From the NCBI GenBank assembly GCA_022605425.2, contig CM061253.1:647501-711500 (forward strand): DNA of 64,000 nucleotides, in the 5' to 3' direction. The DNA comes from Hamiltosporidium tvaerminnensis (lineage: Eukaryota > Microsporidia > Dubosqiidae). Each line of letters opens with the position of its first letter. Within the stretch, counting starts at the first letter, position 1. Made by a program: the position numbers and the translations under genes. The notes under the pieces are model-generated. The model was given only the letters and a program-made list of their open reading frames with translations, ran no database searches and was not told the origin of the DNA. Of this stretch, positions 34,264 to 44,245 are shown in pieces.

Positions 34264-35065
34264 ATCATAAAGAAATTAATATTTAAATAATTTAAGTGGT
34301 AAAAAAATTTTAAAGTATATATTTCCTATCGCAAAGCTTATTCATTTTTCGAAATCTATTCATATTGTTGCTCTTTCTATTGCTAAACCTTGTCAACTTC
34401 ATGGATTAAATATATAAAATATAAGAATTCACAAGAGAAATATAAACTATTTGCATTTGATTAGGGATTCAAACCTAATATTTTCTAGCTTAGCCGTTTT
34501 ATATTTTGATTTACAGAAAATTCACTGATTTTTCACTTTTAATGATTTTATTTTACTTAAAAATAAGATAGATGTTCTTTTTTAATCAAAATTTATCCAG
34601 ATTTTCCTAGCATTGCTTGCTTTATGATTTATAATTTTTCGCACATGAGTTTACCATACCGCCTCAATACATTGAAGAATCAAAGCTTTATTATAAATTT
34701 TCGATTTTTTTATTTATATTTTCGGCCTTTCAGTTGCTGCCTTTTCTTCATTTTATACAGTATCCATAGTGTAACAAACTATATGCTCTTAGCTTATTTT
34801 AATACTTTACTTCCAGTCTGGGTTTTTTTCCCAATTTTGACACTGCGTTGATATTCATTTGTCAATTCAAAAAAATGATTTTTGATGTGACAGAGTAGTT
34901 TCTCTGTATTAAATTTCAATTTCAAGAAAAAAAGTTGATTTTCATATGTTTTTTTTTGCAAATTTCAAAACCATTTATAAATTGATAAAGTAAAATAACA
35001 GTTAAAATTCAAGTTTTTTTTAATATTGGATTAACAAAATATACTATTAGTCAGCAAAATTCGGG
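34264..35065. other. AT-rich intergenic region
   Basis: No credible gene. The 75-codon ORF at 34624-34851 is Phe/Leu/Tyr-rich, as expected from random T-rich sequence. Confidence 0.4.
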
Positions 35066-35790
35066 TAAAGAGAAGATACCCATATTATAAACGATCTGCT
35101 TGGCAATGATAGATAAAATGAATATGAAGTCTATTGTTTGGATCCTTGTAGATTGAACACGAGACTAAGTTTTTGATTGATTCATGGAAAATTGTATAAA
35201 AAGAAGTTGGTATACAAAAAAGAGAAATATTTTCTAATAACTTACTTGGTAGTGCTTTTGTGAAAATAGATCATAATCATAGACTGTAATTGTAGGTAAT
35301 TGTCATTGTAAAGCATGATAACCTAGCCTTTCACACTTGGGTTAAAAGACTTGACATATATAAGCTACCGAACCCATAGCCTTTATAAAGCTATGGAAGG
35401 TAATCAGCAAGTTATGCCTGTTAGTATCGCATTTTGATGTATAAACGAACTCTTTTAAGTCTCTGGAATATATCTTAGCTATAGGTTTATTATGTTGATA
35501 AGCCCAGACTAAATGAGGATTCCGCGTGATTTAGAAGCGCTTTGTGTGATTTTCAACCTACGATCACACTCCGTGCAACAGACATTAGCGAAATATAGCG
35601 ATTTTACTCCCATTAAATGGCTTCATATCTCTATAGCTAGAAAGCTTTAGGATGTAGGTATCGTAGAGATAATAATTGCTCTTCGTGTGCGGTTATTTAT
35701 TTTAAACCTAGAACTGTTTCAATGCCATAAACTAATACAACAATCGCCGCTGTTTTAAAAAGATGTGATATTTTTAAATATAAAAGATTT
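35066..35790 (+). mobile_element. family A retroposon-like repeat, copy A4 (degraded)
   Basis: It follows the same order as the good copy at 57469-58199: CTGCTTGGCAATGA near the start, AACCTAGCCTTTCACAC..GGGTTA, TGGAATATATCTTAGCTA, CGATCACACTCCGTGCAAC, then AAACCTAGAACTG and AAAAAGATGTGATA at the end. There are many point differences; no duplication could be found. Confidence 0.7.
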
Positions 35791-36449
35791 TGCTAATAGT
35801 GAATGACAGTATTATAAAGAGCATATAGATAACAATTTTTATTTTCACGTTTAATAATTTGAAAAAAAAATCACTTTATTGGTTATATTTTGCATTAGAA
35901 ATGCTAGATTATGTTCAAATGTGAATTCAGTATAAGACCAGCTATTTTCTATTCTATAACCAAGTTATTTTATAACGACCGCGAAGACTTATTATGAAAT
36001 GTTTAATTGGCCTGAAAAATACAAGGCACCAATACTGGTTTTCCGATTAAGAACATGATTGTTATGATTTGTTTACACTCTTATGGAACTAATAATACGG
36101 TGCAGAAGTAAAAAATAGAGCATTTATACTGTTTTATTAGTTGAAAAATATATTCATTTGAACAGTTGTTAAACGTAGTATCTATTTTATTGTCAATCAT
36201 AACTAAAGACTTAATTCAAAACATTTTTATTTATGTAATTTTTCTTAATTCAAAAATAATTCGTCTACATCACTCGGTTCTGAATTTTATTTCCTATACT
36301 TAATACTAACATTAAACAATATTAAATATAATTAATGTTTGATTGTTTTTGTTGTGAAAGTTTTTAATATTCTTAATATTAGTTTAATATAAAAATATGT
36401 TTCGATCTATAAGAAGAAAATTTTAGTTAATTAAATTAAAAGAATTACA

Positions 36450-36951
36450 ATGGATAAAATGAAATCTTTAAAATCTTTTAATGATTACTACAGCATGTCT
36501 CAAAGTGAAACAGTTTTTTTGGGAAAAGAGGAACGCTTACCTCAGATAAATACCAACGAAAAAACAAAATGCGATATAACTAGATTGTAAACTTAACTGA
36601 AAAAAAAAGAGAAAATAATGACCTAAGGCTCTATAAATTTAATATGATTTAGAAAAGAAGAGAAGAAAAAAGTTATAAATAAAAAAATACAGGAAAAAAA
36701 TTATGAATTCATTCGGCTTAGGTTTAAAGATTCTAATATGAAATTCTACAAGCATTTGCTGGTAAAGAAGCCAGATAGGGCTATAAAAGCTTAAATGAAA
36801 AAAATTAAGAAATTTTAGGTGAGATGATCAAGTTTCAGAAGATGATCGACTTTGTCTGTTTCGGTAAAAAGAAGTTTCTGCCTACGAACTTAACAACTAG
36901 TAGTTTCAAAGAGATGACTGAACCTGAAATTCTAAAAATTTTCAAAACTTA
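36450..36951 (+). pseudogene. decayed small gene, unidentified
   Basis: An ATG at 36450 opens 47 coding-like codons (MDKMKSLKSFNDYYSMSQSE...) to a TAA. Further pieces in other frames follow: KNYEFIRLRFKDSNMKFYKH near 36700, then EMIKFQKMIDFVCFGKKKFL and LTTSSFKEMTEPEILKIFKT, ending at a TAA at about 36951. The pieces keep one strand and order, so a decayed gene is more likely than chance. No family is recognised. Confidence 0.4.
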
Positions 36952-36959
36952 ATTATGAT

Positions 36960-37500
36960 TTTAGTTACGAATTGAGTTTCTTTCAAAACTTTGTAAATAA
37001 AAAATAAAGAGGCTGTGAAACAAAGATTAGAAACCAAAACCTTTTATAACAAATTTTTACACTAAAGTATATTAAATCATTCTTATTATAGTATCATTTT
37101 GATAATATTTTCAAATAGCAGTCAATATATGCTCTAATAAATTACGGAAACAAATCTACAAAGAGTTACTTATATGCGTTACATTTTTTTAAAAAAACTT
37201 TTGTTAAAAAAAAATAAGCAGCGATTTTCGATTATATATTTACCTTTTAAAGTAATCTAATTTGTTAAAAATAGATTTAAATTATGAAAAAAAAATATTT
37301 TTTTTTATTTAAATATCCTTATTATTTTGAAAAAGGATAATGAAAATCTCCAATCCGTCATTAAAAAAATATTTGTTTCTTCTATTCAAATTTTTTTTTA
37401 TAAATGTCATTACTATCAAAGCTCTATATTATCTTAATTTATCATAAAGAAATAATTTTAAATTCTTTTTTAATTAAAAGATAATATTTTGCTGTTAAAT
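36960..37500. other. AT-rich intergenic region
   Basis: Homopolymer-rich sequence with no gene. Confidence 0.4.
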
Positions 37501-37508
37501 AGTGATTT

Positions 37509-37790
37509 TTAAATTACACGATCGTCTAGTGGTCTCTTGTTTAAAAATTCATTATTATAATTTTTGGCGCATCTATGATAAAATATAACTTGTTTAATTA
37601 AAATTTTTTTAATATAGCAACAATTTAGGCAATATATTGTAAAAAAAGGCGGTTTTGATTTAGATCTATTCATTAAACTAAAAATATAAGACATTCGAAA
37701 AACCAAGTTAAAAAAAATAATAGAAGAAAAAAACAATATAACATAGCTGAATTTTTTATAAAAGCATTTTCTTAAATTTACAAGCATTTT
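37509..37790 (-). CDS. possible small membrane protein
   Basis: From the ATG at 37790 the ORF gives about 93 residues (MLVNLRKCFYKKF...). A longer reading to 37814 would need a TTG start. There is one clear hydrophobic span (about residues 13-30), then a Cys-rich stretch (IYCLNCCYIKK..., YHRCAKNY) and a charged C-terminus (NKRPLDDRVI). The Cys pattern might bind a metal, but no known motif is matched. There is no C-run at the start. The composition is near that of chance ORFs in T-rich DNA, so this is a weak gene call. Confidence 0.3.
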   Translation of the reverse strand, partial: KMLVNLRKCFYKKFSYVILFFSSIIFFNLVFRMSYIFSLMNRSKSKPPFFTIYCLNCCYIKKILIKQVIFYHRCAKNYNNEFLNKRPLDDRVI

Positions 37791-37814
37791 ATTTAAAAAA
37801 AAATCCAACTTCAA

Positions 37815-38292
37815 CTAACTAGATTCATATAATTACACTTCAAAACCAACTATTATAGTCCAACCATAAATCCACATAATATCCAATATATTATTAAACA
37901 ACTTGTATACTTAAATATCTTCTTATTACTAGTTAGTCTTTTAGCTTCTAAATCAATCATATAAAAAATAAATACTTCAAATTATAATTATTCGAAACTT
38001 TTTCAGTTTCCTCTAAAAAATTATTCTAAAAAAAGCAAATGGAAACATTTCTTTTAAAACAATATATTACCTAAAATTTAACCACTAATTTCTTGTATTT
38101 GAAACAAGAGTAAATATAAATTTTAAGATAAATATAATTCAACAAAAAAAGTTTACCAATTTATTTTCTTTAAATTTAAAAGATATTCTTTATTTTATTT
38201 CTCATAATAAGTATTCAATTCTTTTGAATTCATTTAAAATATAAAAAATTCTAGTTTTTTGTTAAAAATATCGGTGGTATAATATTTACAAT
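37815..38292. other. AT-rich intergenic region
   Basis: No gene or repeat is recognised up to the family B copy. Confidence 0.4.
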
Positions 38293-39242
38293 TAGCTGCT
38301 AAGCTCGTAAAAACGAATTATATTTACGTTAAAAGAAATAAAACTCAATCGTACATTAATCCTCATAAATTGCTCTATCTGAGCCATAATTTCTCAATAT
38401 TTTCAAGTGGTATTTTATACTTTCGCCACTTCCGTTGCTCTATATTTTTTGGTTTTTTTTTTCTGAATTAATTTTTACTTTTGAGAAATTATCAAAAAAA
38501 ACAAAGCCATTTTTTTAATCTGCATATTCCTCTTCTTCTGTTCAATTTACTTTTAATTTTACGAGCTTCAGCTCGGAATTTTATTTTATCGTGTTCACTT
38601 TACCACCTATTCTCATTCCATTTCGTCTTTTTTTTTGATGAAAATTTTAGTGCACAGATATTTCTTGTCTAATAAACAGTTTTTAGAGATATTTTGTATT
38701 AATCAGTTTATTTATTGTATAAATTCATAGTCATTTATATTGAAAATCTTAATATATATCACATATTAAAGTTCTTAATATTCTAATAAAATTGTTTTGT
38801 GCAATTTTTATTGAGAATATAAATAAATCGCACAGAAGAATGGTAGAAAAACTCAATCTTATCATATATTTATTTAGTAACTGTAAAAACTCTTAAAAAA
38901 AAGTCTGAAAAAATGAATTAAAATATTTTTTTTGAAAAAATATATCTATTATGTTATTGTTGCCGGTTATTACTTACAAATTAGAAAAAAATTTTACAAA
39001 AATTGAACCAAATATTTTTTTTAAATCGATCAAATGTTGTCAAGTTTTTCATATTCAACACCTATTCTAAAGATACTCATTATTATTAGTTGCATTGTGT
39101 CATGAACAAATCAAAGGAGTCATATTATTAATGGAACACTCTTATTGATTTCTTAATTTTATGAATAATTGAACGTTTCGAATTAGTTGGTGTTCGTCAA
39201 ACCATTACCATCTACTTAGATTACTCGATTATATAAATGATA
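38293..39242. repeat. family B interspersed repeat, copy B2
   Basis: Shares start (GCTAAGCTCGTAAAAACGAA), centre (TTGAGAATATAAATAAATCG, CAGAAGAATGGTAGAAAAAC) and end (GATTATATAAATGATAA) with B1 and B3, in the same orientation. It is the most diverged copy, with deletions in the first third. Confidence 0.65.
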
Positions 39243-39620
39243 ATCTATATTCGAACCAAAGAAACACTAACCACAAACTAATCTTATGATTGACAAAGTA
39301 TTTTTGGATCAAAAAATGGAAGACATGTCATCTTATAAAATATATGTTCTTAACGTACCATATATTGAGATACATTACTATTTTTTCGACATAAAATTTA
39401 TGTCGATGAAAATTTATGTCGATGAAAATTTTCACTGAGCTTTTACTTTAAATTTTAAGATCCAAATTATTCTTCAAAATCTCCGATTTTAGATCCAATT
39501 CAATATTATTTTAAAGCAGGTATATGTAATGACAAGAAGCAAACATTTTACGTAAAAGATCATATTATAGCCACTTTTTTATAACGACTCGGAAAAAATA
39601 TAGAAATAAATTACATTTAA

Positions 39621-39902
39621 GAAGAAGACATTACTTTACTAAGATTTATTTTAAATATTCAAAGTTATTCAGGTGAATATTTGGATAAAAGAACTTATTC
39701 AAGTAAATATTTGTATAAAAGAACTTATTTAAGTGAATATTTGTATAAAAGAACTTATTTGCGTTTTAAACTTCATATTTTTAAAAAAATATTCAAAAAA
39801 AATTGTAAAAAAAATTTAATCAAAAAAATAGTTTTAATTGATAATAAATTTTCAATTTGTGATTTGTCAAATAAAAATATTAATTTGTATACTTTTGCAT
39901 AA
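39621..39902 (+). other. 30-bp coding-type minisatellite in a short open frame
   Basis: A 30-bp unit (GAATATTTGTATAAAAGAAC plus ten more bases) occurs three times from about 39675. In frame it encodes the decapeptide EYLYKRTYLS with variants. The open frame runs from after a TAA at 39618-39620 to 39902, without an ATG before the repeat. The downstream part is Lys/Phe/Asn-rich (FKLHIFKKIFKKNCKK). It could be the end of a lost gene. Coding status is uncertain. Confidence 0.4.
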
Positions 39903-40072
39903 TTACTCACCAATTAAAACTGTTGTACTTTTTTTTTCTTAAGTTGATCTTCATTTAAAATATAATTTGTCAAAAATAAATTAAAACCCCCTTTTTTTAA
40001 TTTAATTTATAAAATTTATCAACTGAGATTCGAACCGCCTCCTTTTTTCTATAAATAAGTGAAAAATTTCTA

Positions 40073-40076
40073 CCCC
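40073..40076 (+). promoter_or_regulatory. CCCC directly before the start at 40077
   Basis: The local context TTCTACCCCATGG places the C-run adjacent to the ATG. The same arrangement (TTTTACCCCATG) is seen before the minus-strand start at 60156. Confidence 0.5.
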
Positions 40077-40795
40077 ATGGCAAAGATTACAAAAAAAGCT
40101 TGGATCGGAATAGGAATCGCTGGTGCAATACTTGTTGTAATTGGTACTTTTATAGGTATTGGTTACGCTAAAGCTGGTACGGTTTTAAAGAATTTTGAAG
40201 ATGACTATAAGAAAGTTTCTGAATCCGACTCATTCAAAGCAACCTTAGAGGATCTTAAAAAGGTAAGACTTGCAGATTTTGTATATTGTTCAAGGTAGTA
40301 AATACTTTCAGTCTTGTTTTGTCGGTTCTGCTGATGAAGCTAGAAACTGTAGATGAACCGCTTAAAGGTAAAAAGCTAGATGACTTCAAGGCTTTTGCGA
40401 ATTCCCCACCTTCATCTAGTCGACTTGAAATCGATAGCTCTAAGTTTGCAAGTGTAGTTGGTGATATTGGTTTCCTTGCTAAGTTGGGTTTCGTCTTTAG
40501 AAGCAGTGGTCCATTAAAATCAATACGCTCAGTATCCGAGTTTATAAATAAGATTATCAAAGACGATCCAAAGGAAAAAGAATCAATAGTTTTTGTTCTT
40601 ATAAGTTTGGCTGAGGACAAAGAAGCAAAGATAACCGAGGTAAAGGTTGCAGATGATGGCAAAGTATCTAGTATTGCAGATGGAAAGACATTCAAATTTG
40701 AAGATAAAGGAGAAAGTAAGCGTACCTCAGTTGACTTTGTCGCTTTTATTGCTGAGAAAGTAAAGAAGCAGCAAGCTACTTCTCCTTCTAAGTAA
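40077..40795 (+). CDS. membrane-anchored protein of unknown function, probably with a short intron
   Basis: Exon 1 (40077-40262, 62 codons) encodes a short basic N-terminus, a Gly/Ile-rich membrane span (about residues 9-31) and a charged helix ending DLKK. The frame would then close at a TAG. A second open frame runs to 40795. Skipping 40263-40294 (starts GTAAGA, ends CAAG) joins them in frame, giving 228 residues. The C-terminal part is Lys/Asp/Ser-rich (KKLDDFKAFANSPPSSSRL, KIIKDDPKEKESIVFVLISL), ending QQATSPSK. Composition is less AT-rich than its surroundings, and the CCCC-ATG start supports a real gene. Alternatives are a 2-nt-type frameshift or assembly error. A later AG at 40311 gives the wrong frame. 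A type II-like topology with the bulk outside the cytosol or in a lumen is possible. No family is recognised. Confidence 0.6.
40263..40294 (+). other. candidate 32-nt spliceosomal intron
   Basis: It begins GTAAGA, the common 5' motif of microsporidian introns, and ends in TTCAAG. Its removal restores the downstream frame; an alternative acceptor three bases later (GTAG at 40297) also keeps frame. A clear branch-point motif is not seen, so this is tentative. Confidence 0.4.
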
Positions 40796-40799
40796 GCTA

Positions 40800-41098
40800 T
40801 AAGTAAATTACCAGTGCGGGTCGGTATATGTTTTGGTTGTTCCTTCATTAAAGTGCATTGAGGTACCTCTATTTATCTTTTGACTTCTTTATAATCATTT
40901 ACATTTTAAATAATCATTCGACTTCTTATCTTCCTTTTCTCTTTTACTTCTTCTTTTTTCATTCAAATTTTTTCTTATAATTATTTTCAATCAAAAAGAT
41001 ATTTATTTTTTTAATTAATAGAATTGTAGGATTTAGATTAAGTCTATGTATTAGGCAACGAAAAATTGAAAACGGTACTTTTTCAATTAAAATTAACC
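40800..41098. other. intergenic region
   Basis: No gene; pyrimidine-rich stretch at 40870-40980. Confidence 0.4.
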
Positions 41099-41232
41099 AG
41101 TTAAAGGAACCGACCAATAACATAATAACGTAAATGAAGATTCGGATTTGAAAGAAGAGACATTAGTGGTTAAAGAGGTAGAAGAAAACATATAAAAATG
41201 GTAAAAAATATTTTAACCCAGAATTTTATTAA
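41099..41232 (+). mobile_element. very short 3' LINE fragment, copy 6
   Basis: Starts within the acidic C-terminal tail (AAAGGAACCGACCAATAACA) and runs to the common end TTTTAACCCAGAATTTTATT. It is close to copies 1-3 in sequence, so the truncation is recent. An extra ATAACGTA duplication lies near 41124. No clear target-site duplication was found. Confidence 0.85.
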
Positions 41233-41564
41233 AAAAATTCGATGAAAATTTTTCTTTTTTTTTGAACTATTTAGAATAAAAGCGAAAATTAATTAAATAT
41301 AAGAAAGTAAATACCGTTAATATGAATTTTCTAATTTTTTTTATCTTAAGAAAAAAATATTTTAACAATTAGAAGGCAAATATATTAGAGTTTATTATAT
41401 TTATATTTTATAAAATTTTGTACATAAATGTATAAGCAAGAAGAGTTATGGCTAAATATTTAATGTGGATATTTAACTTATACATGTTGGATTCATTGTT
41501 AGAAACATTATGTTAAATATTTATATTATAAAATCTTTAACATTTTAAAAGAAAAAGGTAAGTA

Positions 41565-42286
41565 TTATTTAAAAGTATCACTTTTTTTTAAAAATAGTGG
41601 CAAATGTTTTATTTTTTTTCATGGCATTAACGCAGTTCTAGTTTTAACATAAATAACCATTGTTTAACAGTTCGTCGGTGCTTCTGTGATACCTATGTTA
41701 CTTATATTTTCATCTACCAGGTGTGTAGAACCTAATTAATGAGCGAAGTGGTTGCCCGGAGTTCGTTATTGTCTGTTGCATGGTGTGTGATCGAAGGCCG
41801 AAGCCCCCCTGGGCTCCCCCAAGACTATGCAGCATTCCCACATACTCTACACTTTCTGAACCCAATAAACTTCTAGCTAAGATATATTTCAGGGATTTAC
41901 ATTGGCTCCACCTAGCCGTGCAATGCCATACTAATAGTTATAACCTGCTACTTAGCTCTCCTGGCTTTTAATGGTTTTTTGTTTTATATCTCCCAGGCGC
42001 TAAGTCTTCTACCTTGAGTGAGCAATATTAGGTTTCCATGCTTTTACATCGCAATTACCTACAAGTTGCTGCGGTCTGCAATCTAGGCACATAAAAAACT
42101 ATAAATAAATTTTGGGAAAAAGTTTCGCTGTTTTTTAGACCTCTCCTCTTCATATCAACTCCCATAGGACAACCGAAGATGTAGGATGGTTTTATGCCCA
42201 CCAAAATTCACACAATGATCTCACACTAGTTTCACACACTCATTGCCAAGCAGAAAATTTTTTATGTGGTTATCTTTCCTCCACTA
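41565..42286 (-). mobile_element. family A retroposon-like repeat, copy A1
   Basis: The copy is the reverse complement of A3. It begins with the AAAGTATCAC end and finishes GTGGTTATCTTTCCTCCAC. It keeps the GC-rich core around 41795-41825 (GGCCGAAGCCCCCCTGGG) in otherwise AT-rich DNA. The small ORF at 41780-41971 lies in this core and is not conserved in the other copies. Flanking duplications are not clear. Confidence 0.8.
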
Positions 42287-42289
42287 ACA

Positions 42290-43107
42290 ATGTAAAAATA
42301 AATTATTTTTTATAAAATTCTGTCTCTTAGTCTTAATATTTTTTTTGGAATCTATTATAAGTCTCAAATAGAGAATAAAAAATATATTTTTATCGATTAT
42401 TTTAATTTGATTTTAAAGGAATTTATAATTTTATTTATGATATTCCTTTCTCTTGGAGGAGAAAATAAATCTAAAATTTTATTTAATCCTTTATATTTTT
42501 TTTAAATTTCTGAAATATTATTATTTTGACTTTTTTTAAGTTAAAATAAGTTCAAAAAAATATTAATAGTTTGTTTAAAGAAATATATTTTAATCATTTT
42601 ATTATTAATAAGTAAAAAAACTTTTTTTAATTTATATTCAATATTTCTATATAAAGTTATCAAAAAATTTAAAAATATTATTATTCTTTATTTGGATATT
42701 TTATATTTTCAAGATTCATTATTAGTTTCGTTTTATTTAATGATATAAATGTAATATTTAATTCGTTCTAAATTTGGATTAGATGGATAAGATTTTAAAT
42801 TATTTCTCATTAATTTACATATATATTTTTTCTTTTTCAAATGGAAATTTTTAAGTATATATTCATATTTCTTAAAATTTAGTTAAAATAGAAAATATTT
42901 TTGATTGTGAGGCAATAATTAAGTTTCTTTTCTCTCATAAGAGATGTAGCTGGGACTGAGTTTGCAAGCTTTATTTTATTGGAAATTTTCATTATTAAAA
43001 TACTTTTAAGGAAAAAATTTTATTGTTTTTCCATTTTTAAAACTATAATGTCGTTAAAAAAAATTTAATTTAAAAATATATTCTGTGTGTTTTATTTGTT
43101 TCAATAG
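42290..43107. other. AT-rich intergenic region
   Basis: No gene is recognised. Confidence 0.4.
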
Positions 43108-43325
43108 ATGGAGAGAAGATACTTACATTAAAAACTATCTAGTTGGCAATGTGTATGTAGAATTGCTGGTAAAATCATTGTTGCTATTTTGGTGGAATAT
43201 AAACTACACTAAATCTATAGGCCAATCTCCTATAATCCCGATTTATAACAGATTAAAAGAAGCAAATGAAAATTTTTCATTTGTTCATTCTCGACACTGA
43301 GAGGTAAAAGAGAAAAAGAATAAGT
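43108..43325 (+). repeat. family A-related partial repeat, copy A5
   Basis: The first ~120 nt match the start of family A (GAGAGAAGATACTTACATTA...GTTGGCAATG...TTTTGGTGGAATATAAAC). The rest is a different sequence (AGGCCAATCTCCTATAATCC to TTCTCGACACTGAGAGGTAA) shared with 48595-48795. The 71-codon ORF here has no other support. Confidence 0.65.
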
Positions 43326-44233
43326 AGGTATTCGCTTCAATCTTTTTTTATTTTTTGTAGAATTGAATTCAGAAATCGTTTTTAGATTTATTTCGGATTA
43401 TTCATTTAATTTTATTTTAAAAAAATATTTAATGATTTATATTAAGTTGTTGTAAAAAAGATATTTCTGCCATATTGAAGACTTTTAATGTGAATTTAAA
43501 TATGTTCTGAATTTTTAATCTGGTATTTTTGGTTAAAATTTATATCAGTTTTTAATGTTTCAATTTAAAAGAATATATAATGTTTCTAAAAGATATAGTT
43601 TATTATATATATAATGGTGAATTGAAACAACATTTTCAACAGTTCTAAATCACGACAATATAGTATTCGTTTGGTATTTATATTTTCGATGCGATTAATT
43701 TAAATTTAAAAATTTATTGCTTATAAAAAAAATTGAAAAAATCAGACTAAAAATGTTTTTATGATCATTTATATTTAATGAACAAGCCTAAGAATTGTTT
43801 GCAATAATCTTTTTAAAAGTATCACAATTACTTGAACAAATTATATTTTCTCGATATTATTTAGTCATTTTTTACTTTTTTTTAAATTTTATTCCAAAAA
43901 TATTAATTTAAAGACAAAGTTGATAATTTGATGTGATAAATTATTTTTTATAAATTTTTTTATGTTCTAATTGTGCATATATTAAAAAATTTAATATATA
44001 AAAAATTTCAATAGAAAATAACATTCGTGTATCTATCTTTAAGTCTAATATACATATTTGAAATGTAAAGCTACGACTTATCTCGAAATTTTTAATTGGT
44101 TTGAAAAAAATAAGGGAACAATAATGGTATTTTGATTCTCGAGACAAGTCTTACTCAATACTTTATACTTTGTAAAAGTATAACATAACACACTTTCGAA
44201 AAGTTTAATTTATTCAAAGAATTATTTAGTTAA
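43326..44233. other. AT-rich intergenic region
   Basis: No credible gene; the 68-codon minus ORF at 43941-44147 is judged random. Confidence 0.4.
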
Positions 44234-44245
44234 TTTTTGTTATAA
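44234..44245. repeat. target-site duplication, LINE copy 3 (3' side)
   Basis: TTTTTGTTATAA occurs here and at 48049-48060, bordering the minus-strand LINE. Confidence 0.8.

Noticed and set aside
40018-40050. tRNA-like T-arm (GAGATTCGAACCGCC, reverse GGTTCGAATCTC)
   Set aside because: The bases flanking the loop do not form a T stem, and no acceptor or anticodon arm can be placed upstream on the minus strand.
40255-40848. 197-codon minus ORF
   Set aside because: It is antisense to the better supported membrane-protein gene and has no start signal; its composition mirrors the sense gene.
41780-41971. 63-codon ORF in family A copy A1
   Set aside because: The frame is not kept in the other family A copies, so it is a by-product of the GC-rich core.
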